Of a stretch of DNA of 64,000 nt, positions 45,520-55,923 are shown one piece after another. Origin of the DNA: Alopecurus myosuroides (lineage: Eukaryota > Streptophyta > Magnoliopsida > Poales > Poaceae); assembly GCA_028641055.1 (NCBI GenBank), contig CM054057.1:577310610-577374609 (forward strand), written 5' to 3'. The notes below the pieces were generated by a model, which had not been told where the DNA came from, did not search any database, and saw nothing but the letters and a program-made list of their open reading frames with translations. The position numbers and the translations under genes were made by a program. The stretch's first letter is position 1. Each line of letters begins with the position of its first letter.

Positions 45520-47469
45520 CTAGATGATTTCCCCGCGCGTTGCTGCGGGAAACTTGTTAAAAATAATCATGGAAGAGATGAGCATAATGACAAAAGGTTA
45601 AGGAAATTGATAAAATCCATAAAAAAATGGTAGGTCCTTAATAGTATTTTCTATAACTATAGTTCGATATAAAGTGAAAACCCAAAGTAAGATAACTACC
45701 AAATAATCCATTAATAGTTATAGTACTGGTAATTAAGGGTATCATAAAACATATGTGTGCATCAATAACGAATCACCGACATTTGCATTGCCAAAAAAAG
45801 AAAGGCAAAACTTATCTCATCAGACGAATCTAGTACATATACCATCGAAACATACGGAGGAAGAATTCACGTTGATCCTCTATAAATTCTGTAATAAAGG
45901 TCAAATGCTCTGATCTAAAAGAGATGTTTTGCCGAATTTGGATTAGGAGTATTCGGTAGTTCAACTTTCTAATGGAACCCAAGGTCACCACTTAGCTTAG
46001 CAACTTGGCCGAGATACTCATCTGTAGCATTTGATGACCTGGTATTCTTATTTAGGTCTGAACATGAATATAAAAATCAAAGTTGCACCTACAAGCACTT
46101 ACAAATACATAACGCTTCCCTATGTTTTTTTCCTTCACAACTAATAAAACCAGAGCCATGGGAAATGAATCCACTCCTCCTCTATAGAATATGTATTATT
46201 TTTCAGATAAATGAGAAAGATCAAACGTGAGTTGAAAGCTATAACTGTCAAATAGTTCAACAATGTTGAACTGTATTTACCTGAAAGGCTGAGAATATAT
46301 ACATGACCAATAGGTTCAGAGAAGGGGTGTTCGACTGTATTAACCCGATAGAGTGTGAACGAATACATCACATAAATTCAGAAACTGGAACAACATATAA
46401 CCATATGAACAGACACGCCAGGCAAGTGCACCTTATGGCAGTAACAGTCGCCGTTCTTTCATGCTTGACGCGAAGGAATAGGTATTTTAGAACAGTATAT
46501 GGAGGAGCAGGCATGAAGCTGTAAAATGTAACCTTGCAAAGAAATTACAACTGTTAATACAAAAGATATCATATGCCGGACAAATTAGGAATTTCGCTGA
46601 TAATTTTGGAATATCGTCTTCTGTCAAATGAGATTTAATCACACAAAAACTCTGCATAATAATCGACAGTTGACAATGTCAATTTTGACCACCCAAAAAT
46701 AATTACCTACATGAAGGAAAAAACATCCAGTATATGGAACGTGGTGGTGATTAGTTTTAAACAACTTACAGAAGCAAGATAATGTTACATTATCACAATT
46801 ATGATTTACACAATATCGACCAGAGCACACATGCCATCAATTACCTTGAACTCAAATGAAGAACACATTTGTTATAGAATCAAATATTGACATGGAGATG
46901 GATGCACATGACAAAGCCATTCTGTGGAGAATCCTCCCATGCATTCTGTAACCAAATGATCAAGAAAAAGATTAGTTGTACCAACAAATATGGAATTAGT
47001 ATCTTACAAAGCAAACCATACAAAACTGTGAAGCATACTCAGCCTCCTCCACAGAAGCCGGCTACTTGGACACTACAATCAGCATACTCAGCCAAATTCG
47101 CCCTGTTGGAACAGAAAAAGAAAAAGAAACAGCTCACAGGAGATGGTACTCGACCAGGAATCCAAGATATAGTCTCTGGATCGACTTTCGTTTCAGCCAT
47201 GGTTGCAGCGTGGCAGCACATTTCAATTGATGAACACCGGAAGGGGTGGCACCGATCTAAATAGTGTGATGGAGTGAATTTGCGGGAGTTGAAGGGAGGA
47301 TTGAGTTTAAATAGGACAATCAACGTGACCTTCTTGAATGCTTTTGCCAGTTTTCTATGGAGCTGTTTCTTGTGCAATTCATGGGAGGAACGGAAGAGAT
47401 AGCGGCGTGTCGCCGAGATTGAAAGGATGTGTCAATGAAGAGGAAGCATCAGCCATTTTTTAATATAGA
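45520..47469 (-). mobile_element. Non-autonomous Helitron
   Basis: Read on the minus strand, the right terminus is a hairpin (CCCGC...GCGGG, plus-strand 45532-45549) followed about ten bases later by CTAG (45523-45520), the standard Helitron 3' end; the adjoining host base is A. The left terminus is taken as TCTATATTAAAAAATGG at 47469, because Helitrons start with TC. The expected host T beyond this end is not clear, so that end is approximate. No Rep/helicase gene is present. Confidence 0.72.
47150..47222 (-). pseudogene. Possible captured first exon inside the Helitron
   Basis: In minus orientation a TATA-like CTATTTAAAC (about 47310) precedes ATG at about 47201-47199 (MAETKVDPETISWIPGRV), followed by a possible splice donor (CCT|GTGAGC). 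The arrangement resembles the 5' end of a gene. The parent gene was not recognised. Confidence 0.35.
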
Positions 47470-47544
47470 ATTGCATAAGCCATGAATGATGAGGGTTGTT
47501 CGGCTGCTGCAAAAAGTGTTGGGCCGGTTTCTCCTAGTACGTTA

Positions 47545-47984
47545 GGCTGGTGCCAGTGCATCACGGGCTATAGCCCCGCCACGTCAGCTTTTACCCTCAC
47601 TATCACCTCACTCTCACCCCACTCTCACGGCACGGTGCCAGTGCATCACGCTATAGTCCCCACTCTCACTTCTCTCTCCTCCACATCACCATTTCACTCG
47701 ATTTTTTTAGACATTCCAAATAAATGCCAGTGCACGTGGACCAATCAGCGGGCGCCACGTCCTCTCGCCCCCGCTCTCGCCCACGGCTGCCAACGCATTG
47801 CCCCCCTCTCGCCCGCCTCTCGCCCCCCTCCCGCCCCTCTCCCCTCGCCAGCGCGGGCGGTAGCGGGCGCTACCGCCGGGCGATGTCGCCACCGCCCGCG
47901 GCTACCGTCTCGCCCCCCTCCAGCCTCTCTCTCGCCCGCCCCCGGGCGATATCGCCTCGCTTCCAGCCCCCACTGGCACCAGCC
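47545..47984 (+). mobile_element. GC-rich Tourist-like MITE
   Basis: Inverted repeats GGCTGGTGCCAGTG and CACTGGCACCAGCC are perfect over 14 bases and flanked by TTA (47542-47544 and 47985-47987). The body is rich in CTCGCC/GCCCGC repeats. The ORFs it yields are composition artefacts. Confidence 0.9.
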
Positions 47985-48839
47985 TTAGCATCCATATGGC
48001 TGGAGTTATGGGCTGCCCAATCTGCTTGTTCAGAAGTCAGAACGTACCGAATGGAGCAGGGCAGTATGTTTTGCTGACGTGGTGAATCTGTTGAGGTGTA
48101 TAGGCTGTGTGTGAATAAGGATGATGTGGACCAATAAAATGATTTGCTGATGTGGATAGGTTGCATGTTGAGAGAAATACACTGGTAGAAAATAGGGCTG
48201 TAGTCCCGGTTCGCCAGGGCCTGTAGTCCCGACCCAGCAACCAGGACTAGCAATGCGCGACTAAAGACCCCACTCTATAGTCCACTACGAACCGGGACTA
48301 AAGGCCCGTCCACGTGGGCGGGTGGCGGAGCCGGGAGGCGGAGGACATTTAGTCCCGGTTGGCCACATGAACCGGGACTAGATTTATTTCGTAATTTTTT
48401 TAATTCATTTGGTTTCTAATTATTTTTCGCACCTTTTTTCACTCCCTTTTTTTCACTCCTTTTTTTTCACTCCTTTTTTTTTCCAGAATTTGTACTATTT
48501 GCTTAGTGTCTAACTACAATTATCTCTAGTCAAATTACTTACTCATGGTCAAACTTCCCGCTCGGTCACCCATCCTCCCACTACTCTAGCACTAGCACGC
48601 TTAACTTCCGAGTTCCATCCCGTCCTGCATCCAAGTGTTTCGCACGCATGTATGTGATACTAGTATCATATCAATCCTATTAACATGAGACTCGATGCCA
48701 CATTTCTTTATTGTCTGAATTTCAAATAAATCTTTTAATAAACAAAAGTAATGATGTAATTAATTATTTTGAATAAATAAATAAACTTTAACTTTTAATT
48801 TGTATTATTTCTAAAAATAATTATCAAAAAATTAAATAG

Positions 48840-49685
48840 AACTAATTCATTTTAAAATCTTAATAATAAATAATATATCAAAAAATGAAGAAATAATAAT
48901 TTTAAAATCTTAATAATACAAATAATATATCAAAAAAAAGAACAATAATACTAATTCATTTTAAAATCTTAATAATACAAATAATATAAAAAAATTAAGA
49001 ACAATAATACTAATTCATTTTAAAATCTTAATAATACAAATAATATATCAAAAAATAAGAACAATAATACTAATTCATTTTAAAATCTTAATAATACAAA
49101 TAATATATCAAAAAATGAAGAACAATAATACTAATTCATTTTAAAATCTTAATAATACAAATAATATATCAAAAAATGAAGAACAATAATACTAATTCAT
49201 TTTAAAATCTTAATAGTACAAATAATATATCAAAAAATGAAGAACAATAATACTAATTCATTTTAAAATCTTAATATACAAATAATATATCAAAAAAATA
49301 AGAACAATAATACTAATTCATTTTAAAATCTTAATAATACAAATAATATATCAAAAAAATTAAGAACAATAATACTAATTCATTTTAAAATCTTAATAAT
49401 ACAAATAATATATCAAAAAATGAAGAACAATAATACTAATTCATTTTAAAATCTTAATAATACAAATAATATATCAAAAAATGAAGAACAATAATACTAA
49501 TTCATTTTAAAATCTTAATAGTGCAAATAATATATCAAAAAATGAAGAACAATAATACTAATTCATTTTAAATCTTAATAATACAAATAATATATCAAAA
49601 AATAAAGAACAATAATACTACTTCATTTTAAAATCTTAATAATACAAATAATATATCAAAAAATGAAGAACAATAATACTAATTT
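48840..49685. repeat. Tandem array, about 61-bp unit, about 13 copies
   Basis: The unit contains CTAATTCATTTTAAAATCTT followed by AATACAAATAATATATC. Copies begin near 48953, 49011, 49071, 49132, 49193, 49254, 49314, 49375, 49437, 49498, 49558 and 49619, with small length changes. Confidence 0.93.
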
Positions 49686-50117
49686 TTGTTAACAGATATA
49701 TAGAATCTGTAGTTTTTCTGTTTTGTTTTCTTGATGTGTTTTTGTTTTTGCTTGTTTTGAAACGTGTGTTTGACATAATATAGAAATAGTATAGCTAGGA
49801 ATTAATATAGAAATAATATCCAAGTCATTTAAAACTATAGGAAACAAAAATAGTTTTATGAACAACAAAAGACAAGTGATAACTAAATCACAAATAAAAT
49901 AAGTCTCACACATAGTTTTATGAACAACAAAAGACAAGTGATAACAAAAGATATCCATTACATAAGTCTCACAATACGGAACATTTACATAACAAAAGAT
50001 ATCCATTACATATATATACTAAGATAACCCATTACATGCATACATCTATGGCTCCGTCGAGTAGATGCGGAACAACTCGTACGACATATGCATCTATGGT
50101 TGCATACTTGACGTTCG

Positions 50118-50740
50118 TCAAGTCCAGTAGGGTCTTCTCCAATAACGGTGATTCTTCGAGGGGAAATCAGACTTCATCCTTTCGTAGCCCTCGTGGATCA
50201 AGGCAGTTGCCATGACAGCCATCCCGGTCGTTGGCCCCTTCAACTGGATAAGATTCTGAAGATCAATGTAGTGATCTTCAGGTATCATAATACCCAAGCG
50301 CATCAACTTCGGACGGTCTTGCGTGATGTCAACGCTGCAAAAGTCAAACCCCCTGTTGACAAGAAAATCAACAAGGGCCGGACAATACTTTGAACTACTG
50401 CAACGACAAAAAATTGATACGTGTTAGATATGTTGCAACACATGTATTCTTCACATGCAACAAAAAATCGAAGATGCAAGATTGTACGTGTGCGTTACCT
50501 TGACCATTGGAAGATCAACACGGACTCCTTGAACGCAATCTGGATGACGGCAACATCCCTCTGATTCGCCGTATACTCCAGATCAAGCCCGAAGAACCGG
50601 TGTTCATCGGGAGAGGCGTCATAGAGATTGGTCAAATAACCAAGAGCACCGGGCAGCCTCTCACAACTGTTGGTGTAGCACACGTCGAGAAGCTTGCCGC
50701 ATGGTGTGGGACCATTGTATTCTTCCCAAACTTCAGCCAT
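50118..50740 (-). CDS. WRN/RNase D-like 3'-5' exonuclease-domain protein captured by CACTA element
   Basis: Two exons on the minus strand: 50740-50499 and 50397-50118, with intron 50498-50398 starting GT and ending CAG. Spliced, they give 173 residues without a stop. Exon 1 carries FGLDLEYTANQ, matching exonuclease motif I (DxE) of the DEDD superfamily (the Werner-type 3'-5' exonuclease domain). Exon 2 has FDFCSVDITQDRPKLMRLGI, resembling motif II, then YIDLQNLI. Motif III with its final Y/D is not evident in the last 60 residues (ending NHRYWRRPYWT), so activity is doubtful. The start is ATG 50740-50738 (MAEVWEEYNGPT). Related exonuclease-like proteins are abundant in grasses; its position inside transposon termini shows capture. 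It reads toward the tandem array. Confidence 0.7.
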
Positions 50741-51125
50741 GGTGTGTGCTTGGTGAAGATCGATCGAAGAGATGAGGAGGAAGACAGTACAGAGAAGAGA
50801 GGAAGAGAAACAGAGACTCGGACGTGCGCTGTGGAATTGCGCCCTTCTGCCTCGCTCGCGAAATAAAAACCGCCGTGCGGGAGGCGAGAAGTTTGATCTT
50901 TAGTCCCGGTTGGCCACGCCAACCAGGACTAAAGGACCAATAGTCCCGGGCGGCCAGGTCAACCGGAATTAATGCCCTCCACGCGCCTCAACGCGCTTCC
51001 CAACCCGCGACGTATGACCTTCTGTCCCGGGTCTCCTCCCGACCCGGGACTAAAGACTCATTAGTCACGGTGCGCGACGTTTGGGGACTGATGGGGGCGT
51101 ATGGAAGGCCTTTTTTCTACTAGTG

Positions 51126-53134
51126 ACAGTGTTAGTGGATTGCTCCCATTTAGATATTGTAGATAATGCAGTACGTCTACCCATATTTATACACTAACGA
51201 AAAATTAGTAAATATCGAGTAGTTGGCTGTTTTAATAGTTAAAACCCGACTATTAAAGTTGGCGACTAGAAACGGTTCTAGTCGGGAAGAAAATACTCTC
51301 AAACATAACCCCTCAAGTCTGTTTTTACGGATAAAACGACTCAAGGAAAATAGTTTCAATAATATTGAGTTTGCGTTGGCCGACAATACATTTCATCTCC
51401 CATAATCTCTGAGACGACCCTTATATGTAGCCGACTCAAGTACTGAAGCCATCGGAGCCGGTCGAATGTAAGACTGGCCTCTGATAAGGTGAGTGGCCTA
51501 AAATTACGCCCAACTCTAACTAGGATATTATTTTTGGAGTCGATCCGTATGAAAAAACCCCGTACGCATGCTACTTCGATCCCCTTTCTTCCTCTCCTGG
51601 TGCTACAGTAAAGTTGAGAGTCGACTTCCGTTCCCGAACACTCCTCTGCCTCGAATCCGGCGGCGCTGCTGCTTCGGGGAGAGATGAAGAGTTGCTTGGC
51701 TTGTACAGAGTAGGGTAGTTGTCTTGGCTTGATGCCGGTGCTGGGCTTTATGCCTTTAGTTTGGAGCGGGGTGCTGGATCAGAGTGTCCAGATCCGGTGC
51801 TGTGTTTGGCCTCTCTTCATCGATTTGCAGCTCCAGAGGTTGGAGCTGGGAGTGATGAAGCAGGCCACTATTTCCTTCAATAAGGCCATGGCCTATGGCC
51901 ACTGCTTGGCGTTGACCCGACTAGCTCAGGAGCGTTTTCCGGCCGGCCTTGGTGGCGAGGGGAGGAAGTGGTCTGGTGAGTCGTCTCCTTCTGCTAAGTG
52001 TGGCGGCAGCTCGGATGCATCTCCTGGCGAGGGGCATCTTCCTCCGACCGGCCTTGGTGGCGAGGAGAGGAAGTTCTGCATCAACCTGGTTTGTGCATCA
52101 GATGGGTGTGGCGATGAGCTGGATGCTTGTTGTGCTGTTGGGAGTCTTCTGCTTCTCGGTTGGCATGGTGCCAATACGGAGTTGAAGCCTACCACTACTA
52201 TTATCTTCAGATCCCGCTGGTCGTGTGGTAGATCATAGCTGCAATCTGGAGAGTCACATATGGTGGCCATGGATTACCACCATGATCTTTGGCCGGGAAG
52301 GCGGCTTAACAAAAAGTACCAATGGGGTAATCTCTACCTACATCTTTGTGCAGCTGTTATCTCAGTTCAGTTGGTACTAGTTCATCCATTGAACTTTATT
52401 GCTATATGTCCTCTTGCTATACTCCGCATTTTCTGCAAACTATTAATGGGCATGGAGTTTGTGCGTCTTTGCTGTTCGCGACATGCCGGAGGTGGGTGAG
52501 AGCACCTCTGTTGCGGCTTCTCAGATTAAATGGCAAAGACCCATAGTTTGAGCTCGGTGATGGACATTTCATATCTACAGCTCAATTTGCTACCTCATAG
52601 GCGTTTGTCAACTCGATTGCTGGTTGAGCCGCTGGTCTACGGTTGATGAGATTGCGAGAGGCCCCCGAGGAGCACAAGTGCAGGATTGCTGTGTCCGAGT
52701 TCTCGCCGGACCCCTGGTAGGCTCCAGTTGTGCTCTTCAGTATAAACTTCATGTATATGCAGTAGTTTCATATGTTTGTATTCAGCTAGACAAGTCTGTT
52801 TGCATGGATGGCAGTTGTTGTACTAATCACCCTGATGTATCTTGCTACTCTATATAATATAAGTACTTAAAAGTTCAAAAAAAAATATGCTACTTCTACG
52901 TGGCCAAACTTATTCCTCTTGGACAGACATGGTCAAACTTATGTTTGTTCCTCTCAGACAAACGTGACCAAACTTGTGTTTGTTCCTCTAAGGCAGTGGC
53001 CAATAGGTCGACTCGGGCACTACTTGGCTTGACCCTCAGGTAAACGAGTCAGACATGGTGCGTCTCGTTGGGGCCCATGAACTAAGCCGTCCATGCAAGG
53101 CATGGGCTCCGCTTTGAGGCCAGGCACAACCTGC
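51126..53134. other. Intergenic; possible retroposed sequence with A-tract
   Basis: From about 51640 to 52882 the sequence is plus-sense, moderately GC-rich, with a short internal repeat (CCGGCCTTGGTGGCGAGG at 51943 and 52050) and ends in an A-tract (52880-52888). This is compatible with a LINE- or mRNA-derived insert. None of the frames shows a domain. The remainder (52900-53134) has short direct repeats (TTTGTTCCTCT). Confidence 0.35.
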
Positions 53135-53137
53135 TTA

Positions 53138-55190
53138 GGACATCTCCTACGGGGCTGCTTAAATCAGACCCAATTTGTTTGGATTTTGTCTATTTGAGCA
53201 GCCGTCCGGGCCACTGTCCGTGCGATTTTGGTCCCTGCATCCTACGGGGCTGCTCATTTAGTGGACCGGGCCCTATTTTTTCTAAGTTTTTGTTCCAATG
53301 GATACTTTGAGATTAAAAACAAACACAATACTTTAAATAAAATACGAGTTATTTATTACAAATTTGACCGTTCAAAAAAGACACAAATAAGTCTTAATAA
53401 AAATTATGAAGTTCAAATAAGCATAACCGAATAAAAAATCTACTGGTTTCCTACGAAGTTCCAGATGTGTTGCACCAAATCATCCCGAAGTGTGGGGTGT
53501 CCTGATCACGCTACTCGTACTGGAAGTCAATGAAATTCTCAAATGTTGCCACTACTGGCTGGGGCTCCACGTTCTCACCCTGAAACAACCAGTTCCCGTC
53601 GTAGACGCTGTCATCGCGCTCATCCTCTATGATCATGTTGTGCATGATCACACAAGCAGTCATCACCGACCATATAACCTCCGGGCTCCATGTTCTAGCA
53701 GGGTGCCGAACAATAGCCCATCGAGATTGAAGCGCACCAAAAGCACGCTCCACATCCTTTCGGGCACTCTTCTGCTCTTGGGAAAATCGTTTCCTCATCT
53801 TACCTTGAGGATTGGAGATGGTCTTCACAAAGGTAGCCCACTGGGGATAGATACCATCAGCCAGGTAGTATCCCTTTGTGTAGTGGTGGCCATTGATATC
53901 ATAGCTCACCTCGGGGGAGTTGCCTACGGCAAGTCTGCCAAACACAGGAGAGCGCTGGAGCACGTCGATATCATTGTGTGAACCTGCCATGCCGAAAAAC
54001 GAGTGCCAAATCCAAAGATCATGCGAAGCAACTGCCTCGAGAATAACTGTGCACTCACCAACATGGCCCTTGTACTTCCCCTGCCAATCAAATGGGCAGT
54101 TCTTCCACTCCCAGTGCATACAATCGATGCTTCCAAGCATCCCAGGCCACCCTCTGCTCTCGTTGATCGACAACAACCGTTGAGTATCGTCAACAGTTGG
54201 TTCCCTCAAGTACTCCGGGCCAAAGACCTGAACCACATCTTCACAAAACTTGTACATAGATTTGAGGCATATGGATTCACTCATATGCAAGTATTCATCA
54301 ACCAGATCACCAGCTACTCCATATACGAGCATTCGAACTGCCGCGGTGCATTTTTGATAAGAAGAGAAGCCAAGCTTACCGGTGGCATTTGGCTTGCATT
54401 TGAACCAATCATCATAATCGAGCACCCCGAGTCAAATGCGGTTGAACATGTCCCTTTTCATCCGAAAACAGCGCCGGAATAGCTTCGCCGTGTACACCGG
54501 ATTGGTTGGGTGGAAGTAGTCCTTGTACAGCTGGGCATGGCCGGCTGCTCTGTCCCTGTCCAAGGCCGGCGCATGGCCGGGAATGGACCCTCTGAACACC
54601 GGCCGCATCCTTGAGATATGGTCATTGACCACAAGAGTGGCAATGAGGATGTCGCTCTCGTCCTCGGAATCTGGCTCCGACAAGGACGAGTACATGATCA
54701 CGTTGTTGAAGAAGAACTCGTCGCCGCTGTCCGTCATTTTTGGGCCAAGGTCGGGCAGGCACAAGGAAGAACACCTTGTGTGCGTCCCGTGGGGGTGGGG
54801 AGGTGGACCGGGCGGTAGACAGGCCGGCGAAACGCATGCGGGACCGGCGACGGCGTGGGCGAGAGGTGGGGGGCGGAGGGGATGGTCGCTGTGGCCGGTG
54901 GGGGTCGAACGGCGGCGGGGGTCGCCAAATCGGCGAACCAGCGGCGGTGAGGTGGGTCGGGGGCGGCGCGAGGTGGGAGGAGGGGTCGTTGTGCGCGGGC
55001 CAGGGGAGGGAGTCCACTGGACACTTTGTTGTCCGCGAGGCTGCTCAAATCTGGACCAAATTTGGTCTGCATTTGAGCATCCGCGGACAAAAAAAGGGCC
55101 ATGGTCCGTTTGAGCAGCGCCGCAGGGCTTGGTTTTGGCCCAGCCTGCTCAAAACGGACCGGTCCGGGGCAAATGAGCAGCCCCGCAGAG
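53138..55190 (-). mobile_element. PIF/Harbinger DNA transposon
   Basis: The left end after TTA (53135-53137) is GGACATCTCCTACGGGGCTGC. The right end carries the inverse GCAGCCCCGCAGAG near 55165-55185, with further inverted copies of GGGGCTGCTCATTT at 53241. A transposase gene lies between. The right boundary is approximate because the expected GATGTCC end is worn away. Confidence 0.75.
53511..54737 (-). pseudogene. PIF/Harbinger transposase with a single in-frame stop
   Basis: A single-exon frame of about 408 codons runs from ATG 54737-54735 (MTDSGDEFFFNN) to a stop at 53513-53511. One TGA at 54434-54432 lies between FNRI and LGVLDYDD; CGA to TGA is the obvious cause. Downstream are the DDE-nuclease features of the plant HARBI1 type: GMLGSIDCMHWEWKNCP, an AVASHDLWIWHSFFGMAGSH segment, the YYLADGIYPQWATFV segment, and the C-terminal ERAFGALQSRWAIVRHPAR. 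The enzyme would cut and join the element, normally with a Myb-like partner protein, which is not present here. Apart from the one stop it looks intact, so the loss is recent or readable by suppression. Confidence 0.9.
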
Positions 55191-55923
55191 CTGATTTTGA
55201 GCTGTTTTTGGCCTGTTGGGCCTATTTTCCAGACAAATTGTACTCGAGGTTGAATGGGTCGTTCCGGCACACGGGGTCTGGCCTCGAGGCCCAGACGTGG
55301 GCCGGATGTACGGCGGGCCAGGCTCGAATGCTAATGGGACAGGCCCAGGTGGCCATGTTTGCTCTCAGGGCCCAAATAGGTTCGGCCGCATGGGGCATGG
55401 CATACGAAGAAAGAATGCAAGGTCCAAGTCGACGCCAAAGCCCAGCCAGCAATTCGGCTGCTCATCGTCAACCTATCCCTCCAACACCGCCGACCATGGC
55501 TAGCCTAAGCCGCCGCCTCCCTGCCTAGCCGCTCCCCCTTCTCCCAGGTGTGTTCAGCCAGCGACGGGCGGCCAGGACTTTTGGTCTTCAAGGGAAGCCG
55601 GAGCGCCCAAGCCGTTGAGGTACTGTTGTGCCCGTGTGTGGAGAATTGAGTCCGGCTAGGCTACGCATCCTCGCCGCCGCCGCGGGAGCAAGACCTCCGC
55701 TGTTCCAGCACGCTGACGCGGTCCCCGCCACGCCCCCATAAGGCCCACGTCGAAACCCTAGTTCCACCGCGACTCACAGTATGTTCTTCATCTTTTTTCT
55801 AGGTCGTTCCTTTTTCTAGGTCGATTCCCTTGGTGTGAGCACCAACTGCTGTGATTCACGGACCCTCACTGTTTCTCCATAATTTCTCCAACTGAATTGA
55901 TTTTGTGACGCTTCAGTTCAGGA
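55191..55923 (+). promoter_or_regulatory. Promoter and 5' leader region of the FHA-domain gene
   Basis: There is no long ORF of its own. A short upstream ORF (ATG 55496, MASLSRRLPA, stop 55526-55528) precedes the coding region. A donor-like GAG|GTACTG (55617) and acceptor-like CAG at 55913-55920 suggest a 5' UTR intron. The distal end of the Harbinger element adjoins the promoter. Confidence 0.4.

Larger units (their letters stand above)
48180..51125 (-). mobile_element. CACTA (En/Spm-type) transposon carrying a captured gene
   Basis: Termini CACTGGTAGAAAA (48180) and TTTTCTACTAGTG (51125) are inverted repeats beginning CACTG. The flanking triplets are ATA and ACA, an imperfect 3-bp duplication. 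Both ends have the repeated subterminal motif TAGTCCCGG...ACCGGGACTA typical of grass CACTA elements. Inside are a 61-bp tandem array and a minus-strand exonuclease-like gene. There is no transposase, so it is non-autonomous. Confidence 0.9.

Noticed and set aside
47482..48077. ORFs in the GC-rich region
   Set aside because: They lie within a MITE with perfect terminal repeats and TTA duplication; composition artefacts.
54523..55528. Long plus-strand ORFs opposite and beyond the Harbinger transposase
   Set aside because: They are shadows of the minus-strand gene and GC-rich terminal region.
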